NCBI GenBank assembly: GCA_029976005.1
Contig: JARKOQ010000037.1
Location: forward strand, 16,203 to 80,202
Length of the DNA: 64,000 bases
Origin: Aggregatilineales bacterium
Lineage (GTDB): Bacteria; Chloroflexota; Anaerolineae; Aggregatilineales; Ch27
Direction: 5' to 3'
The translations under genes and the position numbers were made by a program. Positions 20,407 through 29,760 of this stretch are shown one piece after another. Every line of letters begins with the position of its first letter. Positions within the stretch are counted from its first letter, which is position 1. The notes beneath the pieces were generated by a model, which did no database searches, was not told the DNA's origin, and saw only the letters and a program-made list of their open reading frames with translations.

Positions 20407-21258
20407 TCAATCAGGCCCCAGGGACCCATCGGCCTGCCAGGTAAGCTGGCGGGCCTGGATCGATTCGCCGAGCAGAGCGCTGGCGACTACAGTGAAACGG
20501 GCCAGGTTGCCGGTCGTGCAGTAGTCCACGCTGGATGGGGATGCCTGTGGGATACTGCTTCTGTCTGGAGCGTGATCTGGCAGGACGTGGCGGGTCTGGC
20601 GGGCGATAGCCGGGCTGGGATCGACGATCATCACGTCCGGACCAACGTAGGCGCGCAGGGCCTGTGCCGCGAAGGGAAAGTGCGTGCACGCCAGAACGAT
20701 CTGGTCGACGCCTTCAGCCAGCAGGGGAGCCAGGTCGCGATCGAAGATCGGGCGCAGGTCGTCGAGCGCGATCCGGTTGGTTTCCACGGCCAGCACCAGC
20801 TCCGGCCAGACCACGGTCCGCACGTCAACGTTCGCGGCGAAGCGATCCAGCACGCGGGCATACAGTGGGCCGCCTGCGGTCGCGGCGGTGGTCAGCACGG
20901 CCACACGGCCGGTATGGGTCGCGGCGGCGGCCGGTTTGACGGCCGGCTCCATGCCCACGAAAGGCACGCCGGGAAAGGTCTGGCGAAGGTAAAGCAGGCT
21001 GGCCGCGCTGGCCGCGTTGCAGGCGACGACGATGGCGTGCGCGCCGCGATCCAGCAGGTGGCGGGCGATTCCGTGCGCGAACTGGCGGATTTCGTCCAGG
21101 GGGCGCGGGCCGTAGGGCAGGTGAATCTGGTCGGCGATGTAGACGAACGATGCAGCGGGAAGTTCCTGGCGCAGCGCGCGCAGGATCGAAAGACCGCCCA
21201 CGCCTGAGTCGAGGACGCCAATCAGCGGGGCGGAGGCGGGGCCAGCGCTGTGATTCAT
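20407..21258 (-). CDS. murI: Glutamate racemase
   Basis: IGVLDSGVGGLSILRALRQELP, VVACNAASA, IVLACTHFPF. Confidence 0.93.
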   Translation of the reverse strand: MNHSAGPASAPLIGVLDSGVGGLSILRALRQELPAASFVYIADQIHLPYGPRPLDEIRQFAHGIARHLLDRGAHAIVVACNAASAASLLYLRQTFPGVPFVGMEPAVKPAAAATHTGRVAVLTTAATAGGPLYARVLDRFAANVDVRTVVWPELVLAVETNRIALDDLRPIFDRDLAPLLAEGVDQIVLACTHFPFAAQALRAYVGPDVMIVDPSPAIARQTRHVLPDHAPDRSSIPQASPSSVDYCTTGNLARFTVVASALLGESIQARQLTWQADGSLGPD

Positions 21259-21270
21259 CTGGCGACGCTC

Positions 21271-22059
21271 CTAGGCGGGGGCGTGCACGTCCTGTTTGCG
21301 GAGGCGGGCCGCCTCAACCATCGCCGTGAAGATGCGGCGCATGGCCGGGGTATCGTCGCCCATGTTCTCAGGGTGCCACTGCACGCCCATGAAGAAGCGG
21401 TTGCCGGGGATTTCGATGGCTTCGATCAGGCCGTCGTCGGCATGGCCGGTGGCGACCAGGCCCGCGCCCAGGTCGCGCACGGCCTGGTGGTGGCGGCTGT
21501 TGGTCGCCAGGCGGGTCGTCCCCAGAATCCGGGCCACGTGCGAGTCCGGCTGGAGGGTGACCTCATGGGCATGGTAGTACAGGGGCAGATGCGAATCCGT
21601 GCTGTGGTGCAGCTCGGAAGGGCACTCGGTAGGAATGTCGATGTAGAGCGTGCCGCCCAGGGCGACGTTCACGACCTGGTGACCCCGACAGATGCCCAGC
21701 AAGGGGACATCGTCGGCGGCCGCCCAGCGGGTGACGCTCAGTTCGGCCGCGTCCCGCGCCGGGTTGACATCGACCAGCAGGCCGGGATCGGCCGTGGCGT
21801 GAAAATGAACGGGGTCCACATCACCGCCGCCGGTGAGCAAGACCCCGTCCAGTCGTTCGTAGATTGCGCGCAAATCCGTCTCGGCCAGCCCCAGCGGGAC
21901 GATCACGGGCACGGCGCCCGCGGCCATCAGGCAGGCCAGGTATGACTCATAGATGCCCACGAAAACACGGGTGCCGCAGCTTGCCGAAGGCATGAACTCA
22001 TGCTCGGCAATGACTCCGATCACGGGCGACTGGGTAGAAGCCGGGTTGGATGCGCTCAT
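21271..22059 (-). CDS. Gamma-glutamyl-gamma-aminobutyrate hydrolase-like class I glutamine amidotransferase
   Basis: GVLLTGGGDVDP, LLGICRGHQVVNVALGGTL, GVQWHPE. Confidence 0.9.
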   Translation of the reverse strand: MSASNPASTQSPVIGVIAEHEFMPSASCGTRVFVGIYESYLACLMAAGAVPVIVPLGLAETDLRAIYERLDGVLLTGGGDVDPVHFHATADPGLLVDVNPARDAAELSVTRWAAADDVPLLGICRGHQVVNVALGGTLYIDIPTECPSELHHSTDSHLPLYYHAHEVTLQPDSHVARILGTTRLATNSRHHQAVRDLGAGLVATGHADDGLIEAIEIPGNRFFMGVQWHPENMGDDTPAMRRIFTAMVEAARLRKQDVHAPA

Positions 22060-22084
22060 GGGTTGGTTTGACCGGCGTGAAACG

Positions 22085-22429
22085 TCAGTCGCGCTTTTCC
22101 TTCAGACGCGCCGCCTTGCCGGTACGGCCGCGCATGTAATAGAGCTGGGCGCGACGGACCTTGGCGCTGCGCATGACCTCGATCTTCTCCACGCGCGGGC
22201 TGCGGAGCAGGAAAGTACGCTCCACACCGATGCCGTGGCTGGCGATCCGGCGGACGGTGAAATTGGCGTCATTGCCACCGCTGCGCAGGCGAATCACCAC
22301 GCCCTGGAAGATCTGAATACGCTCACGGTTGCCTTCCACGATTCGGACGTGGACTTTCACGGTATCGCCGGGACGGAGCTGAGGATGCTCCGGGGCGGGC
22401 GCTTCCAATGCCTGGACCAAGTTGCTCAT
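22085..22429 (-). CDS. rplS: 50S ribosomal protein L19
   Basis: [74 protein letters not shown]. Confidence 0.95.
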   Translation of the reverse strand: MSNLVQALEAPAPEHPQLRPGDTVKVHVRIVEGNRERIQIFQGVVIRLRSGGNDANFTVRRIASHGIGVERTFLLRSPRVEKIEVMRSAKVRRAQLYYMRGRTGKAARLKEKRD

Positions 22430-22804
22430 GATGTCGTGTCCTTCTGGCCTAATTGTCAACCCAACGGGCTGCGGGCATCTTGATGTACATAAACAGCGGC
22501 GACCAGGGGCCGCACGCGCCAGCATTGTAACATGCGAGCGGCTGGATTTCAACGGTAGGATCGCGGTTTTGTGGGCGAGACAGGCCCGCCGCTGCGTCCG
22601 GTGGTTGGGGTGTCCAGCCTGCCCAGGGCAGGGCTGTACAAAATCCATCATTGGCGGCTACGTTTGTTTGGGTGGTCTGTGCTTTACGATTGCATACGGG
22701 TATGTTAAATTGGAAATGGCTGCATGTGTCCATCGGACACGAGCTGGAGTTGCCCCGAATGATTTTTGTTGGCTCCGCTTCGTTCTCTCCGGAGGAGGAG
22801 AAAT

Positions 22805-24433
22805 ATGAGCTTAAGACGCTTGGTACTTCTGCTGGTCGTGGCGATGCTGGTGGTGACGACCATCGGCCCGGTTGCCGCGCAGGGCAAGTCGGTGACGATT
22901 GCCTTTGATCAGGAGCCGGACAGCCTCAACCCCATGTACACGACCATGACGTTCGCCGGTTACGTGTACGCACTGTTCCTCGCCGGGGCGTGGAACTACG
23001 ACGCCGATCTGACCCCAAATCCTGTGCTGGTCAGCGAGATCCCCAGCCTGGAAAATGGCGGCATCAGCGAGGATGGCACGACGATTACGATCCATCTGAA
23101 GGAAGGCCTGCTCTGGTCGGATGGCGAGCCGCTCACCTCGGAAGACTTCGTGTTCACCTACGAGATGTTCGTTTCCGAGAAGAATTCGCCTCTGACGCGC
23201 GATCCGTATGACAAGATCGCCAGCGTCGAGGCCCCCGATCCGCTGACCGTCGTGGTCACCTTCCCTGAGCCGTATGCCCCCTGGTTGGGCACGTTCCGTT
23301 ATGTCCTGCCCAAGCACATCCTGCAGCCCTACTTCGAGACCGATGGCACCCTGGACAACGCGGAATGGAACCGCGCCCCGGTGGTGGGCAGCGGCCCGTT
23401 CGTGTTCGATAGCTGGGAAGTGGGCAGCTTCATCCGCGGCGTGCGCAATGAGAATTACGTTGGCGGCGCGCCCGTGCTGGACACGATCGTCGTGCGCTTC
23501 ATCCCCGATGCCGAGTCCTACCTGGCCGCGCTGAAGAACGGGGACGCGGATGTGGGCACGTTCGTGGCGTACTCCGACATCCCCGAACTTGAGGCGACCG
23601 GCCATCTGAACGTGGGCGTCTACGTGTCGGGCTACAACGAAGCCTGGTACATGAACGTCAATCCTGAGACGGCGCATCCAGCCATGCTGGACGTGAACGT
23701 CCGCAAAGCGCTGGCGATGGCCTTCAACCGCGAGCAGATTACCAACGACCTGCTGCTGGGCTACACCTATCCGGCTGTGACCTACTGGGAAGGCACGCCC
23801 TACAGCAATCCCGATCTCGCGGCTTACCCCTACGACCCGGCGGCAGCCGCCGCGCTTCTGGACGAGGCCGGTTGGGTTGACAGCGACGGCGACGGCATCC
23901 GCGATAAGGATGGCACGGCCCTCTCGCTGCGCTTCGTGACCAACACTCGCCAGATTCGAATGGACGTCCAGGTGGTCGTGCAGCAGGCGTTCGCGGAACT
24001 CGGCATCGAAGTGGTGCTGGAGAACTACCCGTCGGACATCTTCTTCAACAGCTATGCCGACGGCGGCCCGATCGCGACCGGCCAGTACGATTTCGCCGAG
24101 TGGTCGTCCAGCCCGAACGGCTTCCCCGATCCGGATACTATTCGCTTCACCTGCGACGAGATTCCAACCGCCGACGATCCGATGGGCGATAACTGGCAGG
24201 GCTACTGCAACCCGGCGCTCGACGCCCTGTTCGCGGAGCAGGCCAAGACCACGGACTACGACGCGCGCGTGGCGATCTTCCACCAGATCAGCCAGGTCAT
24301 CTACGATGACGTGATCTGGGTCGGCGTGTGGTACGATGCAGACACCTGGATTCTGAATTCCCGCATCCAGAACGCCGCCATCAATGGCGCGTCGCCGTTC
24401 TGGAATATCGCTCAGTGGGATGTGACCGAGTAA
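22805..24433 (+). CDS. ABC transporter extracellular substrate-binding protein, family 5 (peptide/dipeptide)
   Basis: RBS ggaggagaa; signal peptide; FDQEPDSLNPMYT; YDPAAAAALLDEAGW typical of SBP_bac_5. Confidence 0.92.
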   Translation: MSLRRLVLLLVVAMLVVTTIGPVAAQGKSVTIAFDQEPDSLNPMYTTMTFAGYVYALFLAGAWNYDADLTPNPVLVSEIPSLENGGISEDGTTITIHLKEGLLWSDGEPLTSEDFVFTYEMFVSEKNSPLTRDPYDKIASVEAPDPLTVVVTFPEPYAPWLGTFRYVLPKHILQPYFETDGTLDNAEWNRAPVVGSGPFVFDSWEVGSFIRGVRNENYVGGAPVLDTIVVRFIPDAESYLAALKNGDADVGTFVAYSDIPELEATGHLNVGVYVSGYNEAWYMNVNPETAHPAMLDVNVRKALAMAFNREQITNDLLLGYTYPAVTYWEGTPYSNPDLAAYPYDPAAAAALLDEAGWVDSDGDGIRDKDGTALSLRFVTNTRQIRMDVQVVVQQAFAELGIEVVLENYPSDIFFNSYADGGPIATGQYDFAEWSSSPNGFPDPDTIRFTCDEIPTADDPMGDNWQGYCNPALDALFAEQAKTTDYDARVAIFHQISQVIYDDVIWVGVWYDADTWILNSRIQNAAINGASPFWNIAQWDVTE

Positions 24434-24455
24434 GATTCTCCGTTAACTGCCGTGC

Positions 24456-24486
24456 GGGCGGGGTCACTTCGACCCCGCCCTTGTTT
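24456..24486 (+). terminator. Intercistronic GC-rich hairpin between SBP and permease genes
   Basis: GGGCGGGGTC-ACTTC-GACCCCGCCC then TTGTTT. Confidence 0.75.
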
Positions 24487-24495
24487 CCTGGAGGC

Positions 24496-25533
24496 ATGCG
24501 AATGGGCCGATATATCATCCGGCGCTTGCTCCAGGCTGTGCCCCTGCTGTTCATCATCAGCCTGGTCCTCTTTGTGCTCATGCAGGCTTCGGGCGATCCG
24601 CTGGCTACCCTGGGCGGACGCCAGCCCCCACGCGCTGAAGATCGCGAGCGGTTGGCCCGCCAGTGGGGCCTGGACAAACCGATCCTGGTCCAGTACCTTT
24701 ACTGGCTGATCGGCAATGACTGGACGCTGGTCGACGTCAATGGCGACGGTACCGGCGATCAGCCGGGCACGCGTCTCGGCGTGCTGCGCGGCGACTTTGG
24801 TAATTCCCTGGTCACGCGCCAACCGGCCATGCAGGTCATCGCCGAGCGGATTCCCAACACGCTCATCCTGATGCTGACGGCCGAGGCGCTGATCATTATC
24901 TTTTCCCTGTTCATCGGGGTTTATTCCGCGCTGCACCCGTATTCTTTCTTTGATAACGTGCTGACAGGATTTTCCTTTATCACGTTTTCCATGCCGATCT
25001 TCTGGATCGCGCTGATGCTGATGTATATCTTCGCCATTCGCTTCAAGGCCTGGGGGCTGCCTTACCTGCCCACGGTGGGCATGTACGATCCGGTCGTCGG
25101 GCGCACGTTTGCCCAGGTGGCCTCCCATCTGGTTCTGCCCGCGATGAGCATCGCCCTGATCGACATCGCCCGCTACAGCCGCTACATCCGCTCCAACATG
25201 CTCGAAGTGATCAACTCGGATTACATCCGCACGGCGCGGGCCAAGGGGTTGCGCGAGCGGTCGATCCTGTTCGTGCATGCCTTCAAGAACGCCGCTCTGC
25301 CACTGGTGACGATCGTCGGGATGGACCTGCCGCTGCTGCTGGCCGGCGCGGTGGTCACGGAACGGATTTTCGCCTGGCCCGGCATGGGTCGCCTGTTCCT
25401 GGATCATCTCAACCGGGCGGATTTCCCGGTGATGATGGGCCTGCTGATGCTGATTTCCGTGGCGGTCGTGGTTTTCCAACTGCTGACCGACCTCGTGTAT
25501 ACCTGGCTCGATCCGCGCATCCGGTACGCCTAG
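24496..25533 (+). CDS. ABC transporter permease (DppB/OppB type)
   Basis: MGRYIIRRLLQAVPLLFIISLVLFVLMQ; YSRYIRSNMLEVINSDYIRTARAKGLRE EAA motif. Confidence 0.93.
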   Translation: MRMGRYIIRRLLQAVPLLFIISLVLFVLMQASGDPLATLGGRQPPRAEDRERLARQWGLDKPILVQYLYWLIGNDWTLVDVNGDGTGDQPGTRLGVLRGDFGNSLVTRQPAMQVIAERIPNTLILMLTAEALIIIFSLFIGVYSALHPYSFFDNVLTGFSFITFSMPIFWIALMLMYIFAIRFKAWGLPYLPTVGMYDPVVGRTFAQVASHLVLPAMSIALIDIARYSRYIRSNMLEVINSDYIRTARAKGLRERSILFVHAFKNAALPLVTIVGMDLPLLLAGAVVTERIFAWPGMGRLFLDHLNRADFPVMMGLLMLISVAVVVFQLLTDLVYTWLDPRIRYA

Positions 25534-25543
25534 GGGGCGAAAC

Positions 25544-26494
25544 ATGGCAACGACTGAAGCACCCTCCCTGCCCGTTTCGCTGGCGAATGATGAGATTCCT
25601 GCCCGGTCGCTGTGGCAGATGATGCTGCGGCGCTTCATCAAGCACCGGATGGCGTTGATCGGCTTCTTTATCCTGGTTGGAATCCTGCTGTATGTCACGA
25701 TCGGATCGCTGATTTTCACCGAGGCCTACGCCAACTACAACGATACAAGCCTCCGGCTCCAGCCGCCCTCCGCCGAGCATCCCTTCGGTACCGACACGGT
25801 TGGACGCGACATCCTGGCACGGACGGTGTATGGCGGCCAGATTTCGCTGATCATCGGCATCCTGGCGGTGACGGTGGCCGTCACGCTGGGCACGGCCATC
25901 GGCGCGCTGGCGGGGTATTACGGCGGGCTGGTGGACAGCATCCTGATGCGCCTGACCGAGGCGATGCTGAGCATTCCGTCGCTGCTCCTGCTGCTGGTGA
26001 TGGCCAAGTTCTTCAGTGGGAAAATCCCGGACGTCAATCTGCTGGGCCGCACGTTCAGCGGCAGCGTGATCGTGATCATCCTGATCATCGGCCTGACGAG
26101 CTGGACGTACCTGGCCCGGATCGTGCGCTCCACATTCCTGTCGATCCGCGAGCAGGAGTTCATCCTGGCGGCGCGGGCGCTGGGCATCCCCGACCGGCGG
26201 ATCATCCTGTCCCATATCCTGCCCAACGCGCTTGCGCCGATCATTGTCGCGGCGACCCTGGGTGTGGCCAGCGCGATCCTCTCCGAAGCTTACATCAGCT
26301 TCCTGGGGATGGGGGTGCGGCCTCCGACCGCGACCTGGGGCAGCATGCTTGACGGGGCGTACCAATACCTGGAGGAAGCGCCCTGGCTGTGGTTCTATCC
26401 TGGCCTGTTGATCATCCTGACCGTGATGAGCATCAACTTCGTGGGGGATGGCCTGCGCGACGCGCTCGACCCGCGCGGGGACAAAAAAGTCTGA
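25544..26494 (+). CDS. ABC transporter permease (DppC/OppC type)
   Basis: HPFGTDTVGRDILARTVYGG; EQEFILAARALGIPDRRIILSHILPN. Confidence 0.93.
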   Translation: MATTEAPSLPVSLANDEIPARSLWQMMLRRFIKHRMALIGFFILVGILLYVTIGSLIFTEAYANYNDTSLRLQPPSAEHPFGTDTVGRDILARTVYGGQISLIIGILAVTVAVTLGTAIGALAGYYGGLVDSILMRLTEAMLSIPSLLLLLVMAKFFSGKIPDVNLLGRTFSGSVIVIILIIGLTSWTYLARIVRSTFLSIREQEFILAARALGIPDRRIILSHILPNALAPIIVAATLGVASAILSEAYISFLGMGVRPPTATWGSMLDGAYQYLEEAPWLWFYPGLLIILTVMSINFVGDGLRDALDPRGDKKV

Positions 26495-26523
26495 CGCCCC
26501 CACGCGGAGAGCGCCAGACTTTT
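26485..26523. terminator. Terminator hairpin overlapping the end of the permease gene
   Basis: AAAAGTCTGaCGC ... GCGcCAGACTTTT between convergent genes. Confidence 0.7.
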
Positions 26524-26550
26524 CATGCAGGCCATCAGGGCCGGTTCAGG

Positions 26551-28458
26551 TCAGCCGACTTCGGCTGTCAAATCCGGCAGCGGGGTGGCGTGTCTGCCCT
26601 GGCCGAGCCGGGTGATCTGTCCGGCGCTGTCCAGGCGTAGAATCCAGATCGCGGGGGCCGTCGCGCGCAGTTCCGCGCCGGTCTTGCCTTCCGCCCTGGC
26701 GGTGAACCAGCTCCGCGAGCCTTCCACAAAATCGAAGATCAGGCTGCCATCTCCGAAGTCATGGATGTGGCCAATGCCACGCCCTTCCTGCTCAAAGAGC
26801 AGGGTTGGCTCCGCTTCGCCGACTTGCCACAGCCGGACGGTGGAATACGTGTACTGGTTCTGGTCGACCGGGTCGGTGACCGTCTCCAGTGGATCGACCG
26901 TGCTCACGAGCAGGGCCGCGCCGTCGGCCGTCCACGCTACCTGATCCGGGGTGGCGGCCAGCGCGAAAATCTGGCGCGTGCCGCTGCCCAGGTCGACGAC
27001 AGCGAGCTGGCCGTTGCGGTTTTCGTCGAAGACGATTCCGGCGGCGTGGGTCTGATCCGGGTTGAGGGCGACTCGCGCCAGATCGGCGTCGATCACGCTG
27101 ACCTCACCCGTTGCTGAGTCTAACCTGACAAGGCCGATCCCGCTGCACGAATCGGACAGCAGGAAACTGCCGTCGGCCAGCCAGTCGAAGCTCAGGGCAT
27201 TGCCCATGAAGCCGTTTTCCATCTGGTAGCGCGCGTCGGCTGGATCAGGGCTGCCGCCGCCGCAGCCCACCGTCTGGCCGAACGAGGCGACCAGACGTGG
27301 CGCGCCGACTTCACCCGCCGCGGAGATGCTCACCGCGTAGATTTCCATCGGCTGACGCTGATCGGACTGGATTTCTCCGGCGGGGACGATGTAGGCGACT
27401 TCGTTCCCGGCAGGACTCCAGGCGGGCGGATAGGCGACGGTCAGGTTCTCGGCCAGGACGACCGGGGTCGCGCCGCTGACAGGGGCCAGCATCAGGCGAA
27501 GCTGCCGGCTGTCCACAAACGCCAGGTAGCCGCCATCGGGCGACCAGCGATAGTCGCCGTACCAGCGATCGAAGATCGGGCCGCTGGGCTCTTCCGGCTG
27601 GGTATCGGTGACATCCTTCGTCACCGACTGGCCGGGGAAGTCCTCTCCGAAGGCCAGATAGACGTTGCCATCCGCGCCAGTGTAGGCGATCACGGCGGCG
27701 GGAGCAGCGGCCGAGGCGTCAGTCTCGCCCGGCTGGAGACCGGGACCGTCGGTCACGGGCGTCAGCAGGTCGCTGTTGCACGGCATGATCGTGCGGCCGT
27801 CGTTGGTCATGTGCAGCTCGTATTCCGTGCTGCTGTAGGTCAGCTTGATGATGTGGCCCGCGACCGGCGTGCGGTTGTCGTAGGTGACGTCCGCGACCGG
27901 GCAGCCCAGCCCGGTATCGGGCCAGATCGCGGCTTCCCATGTCCAGGCCGAGAAGTTGGTCCGGGTGGCGTTCAACGCCAGTTGGTCGTTGAGGTACGCG
28001 ATCCCCACGTCAACCAACTGCTCAGGATCGACCTGGGTGGGCGTGGTTGGCGTTTGCTGGGCCACGGGCGTGGCCTGGGGAACGGTCGTAGCCGGAACAG
28101 GCGTGGCGGGCGGGGCGGCCGCGCTGCCACAGAAGGTCACGGCCTGGCCGTCGGCGGAGACGTGATATTCGTAGGTCGCGCCCTGGTATTGCAGCAGGAA
28201 GATGTAGCCCTGGGTCAGTACCTCGGCGTACACCTGATCGGGCTGCGGGCAGTCCATCGACGCATTCGCGAAGATTTTCTCCTGCCACGTCCAGTTGGCA
28301 AGATCGCTGCGCGTCAGACTGGTGCCAAGCTGCTCGCCGAGGCGAGTCACCGCGACATCCAGCAGCGACTCGATTGTGCCGCCGCTCTGGGCCAGGCCGG
28401 TCAGCGCGGGAACGAGCAGGAAAAGTGTCAGAAGCAGAACTGGCAATCGTCGTTTCAT
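26551..28458 (-). CDS. Secreted protein with two tandem ~70-aa domains and a C-terminal WD40-like/TolB-type propeller
   Basis: Signal peptide MKRRLPVLLLTLFLLVPALTG; duplicated W-x-W...C...YEYH/YELH...C module; FDRWYGDYRWSPDGGYLAFVDS and PPAWSPAGNEVAYIV repeats. Confidence 0.75.
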   Translation of the reverse strand: MKRRLPVLLLTLFLLVPALTGLAQSGGTIESLLDVAVTRLGEQLGTSLTRSDLANWTWQEKIFANASMDCPQPDQVYAEVLTQGYIFLLQYQGATYEYHVSADGQAVTFCGSAAAPPATPVPATTVPQATPVAQQTPTTPTQVDPEQLVDVGIAYLNDQLALNATRTNFSAWTWEAAIWPDTGLGCPVADVTYDNRTPVAGHIIKLTYSSTEYELHMTNDGRTIMPCNSDLLTPVTDGPGLQPGETDASAAAPAAVIAYTGADGNVYLAFGEDFPGQSVTKDVTDTQPEEPSGPIFDRWYGDYRWSPDGGYLAFVDSRQLRLMLAPVSGATPVVLAENLTVAYPPAWSPAGNEVAYIVPAGEIQSDQRQPMEIYAVSISAAGEVGAPRLVASFGQTVGCGGGSPDPADARYQMENGFMGNALSFDWLADGSFLLSDSCSGIGLVRLDSATGEVSVIDADLARVALNPDQTHAAGIVFDENRNGQLAVVDLGSGTRQIFALAATPDQVAWTADGAALLVSTVDPLETVTDPVDQNQYTYSTVRLWQVGEAEPTLLFEQEGRGIGHIHDFGDGSLIFDFVEGSRSWFTARAEGKTGAELRATAPAIWILRLDSAGQITRLGQGRHATPLPDLTAEVG

Positions 28459-28543
28459 TGTGTATCCTCCAAAATCGTGGTATTCAGGCCGCATTATACC
28501 CCGCCGGGGCAGGAGTATGTTGGGCGGTTAGCCTATGCAGACC

Positions 28544-29212
28544 CTACGCTTCGGAGGCGGCGCGGCGCTCCGCGACGCGGGCGCGCACCCAGTCCAGCCA
28601 GGCGGGCAGCCCTTCGCCGGTGCGGGCCGACAGCGGGAAGAAGGTCAGACCGGGATTGAGCACTTCCACCCCGTGCCGGAAGTAGTCGAGGTCGAACTCC
28701 TGATACTGGAGCATGTCGATTTTGTTCAGGAGCAGGACGTCCGCCCCGCGATACATGGCCGGGTACTTGTAGGGCTTGTCGTCGCCTTCCGCGATACTGG
28801 CGATCACGACGTTGAAGTGTGTCCCCAGGGCAAACGCGGCGGGGCAGATCAGGTTGCCGACGTTCTCGACCAGGAGCAGGTCGACCTGGCTAAGATCGAG
28901 GGTGGGCAGGGCGTGGATCAGCTTGTTGGCGTCCAAATGGCAGTCGCCCCCGGTATTGATCAGCTCGACCGGGATGCCGGTTCTGGCGATCTTCTCCACG
29001 TCCACCGGATGCACGTCGCCATCCAGGGCTGCCAGCCGCAGTTCATCCTTGAGAGCGTTGACAGTTGCGGTCAGGACGCTGGTCTTGCCCGCACCGGGGG
29101 AGGCCATCAGATTCAAGCCCAGCACGCCGGCGGCATCGAGTTGTTGGCGCACGCGGGCGGCGATCTGGTCATTGGCATCCATGATGTTTTCGACGATGTC
29201 GATTTCTGGCAT
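28544..29212 (-). CDS. hypB: Hydrogenase nickel incorporation GTPase HypB
   Basis: LNLMASPGAGKTSVLTATVNAL P-loop; NTGGDCHLDANKL; LLLVENVGNLICPAAFALG; LLLNKIDML. Confidence 0.93.
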   Translation of the reverse strand: MPEIDIVENIMDANDQIAARVRQQLDAAGVLGLNLMASPGAGKTSVLTATVNALKDELRLAALDGDVHPVDVEKIARTGIPVELINTGGDCHLDANKLIHALPTLDLSQVDLLLVENVGNLICPAAFALGTHFNVVIASIAEGDDKPYKYPAMYRGADVLLLNKIDMLQYQEFDLDYFRHGVEVLNPGLTFFPLSARTGEGLPAWLDWVRARVAERRAASEA

Positions 29213-29217
29213 GGGGA

Positions 29218-29559
29218 TTACTCCTCCACTTCGATGCTTTTCAGGAAAAATTCCTCGCCGGCGCTGATGGTGACGTGGCCGCTGCCGCAGGCCGGGCACT
29301 GGTAACGGTCGTTGCGCCCGAATTCGGTTTGACAGTCCAGGCAGCGGAAGGCCGCCGGGATGCGCTCAAAGTGCAGGCGCGCGCCTTCCGCGATGGTACC
29401 TTTGCTGACGAAATCCCAGTAGAACTGGACCGAATCGTCGACCACGCTCGACAGTTCTCCGATGACCAGGTGCAGGGTCGTGATCTGCCTGACTCCAGCC
29501 GGCTCGGCGTGCTGCAAGGCCAGCGCGAGCAGATTCTGGGTGATGCTCAGTTCGTGCAT
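29218..29559 (-). CDS. hypA: Hydrogenase maturation nickel metallochaperone HypA
   Basis: MHELSITQNLL start; CLDC...CPAC zinc motif. Confidence 0.93.
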   Translation of the reverse strand: MHELSITQNLLALALQHAEPAGVRQITTLHLVIGELSSVVDDSVQFYWDFVSKGTIAEGARLHFERIPAAFRCLDCQTEFGRNDRYQCPACGSGHVTISAGEEFFLKSIEVEE

Positions 29560-29760
29560 GCGGTTAATCTCGTTTCCGAACGACCAAGACTCGGCGATTC
29601 TAGACGCCCCGCAAACTGGGACATAGTGACACTCGGCCCTAAAATCGCCTGCACCTGTCTAGAATAGCGCGTACACCCGCAAGGGGCGAAGGCTTGGCGT
29701 TCCGGGCGGGGAGCCTGTACACTTGCCGCCTGGATGAGACGCGGTGGACGAGGGGGAACG

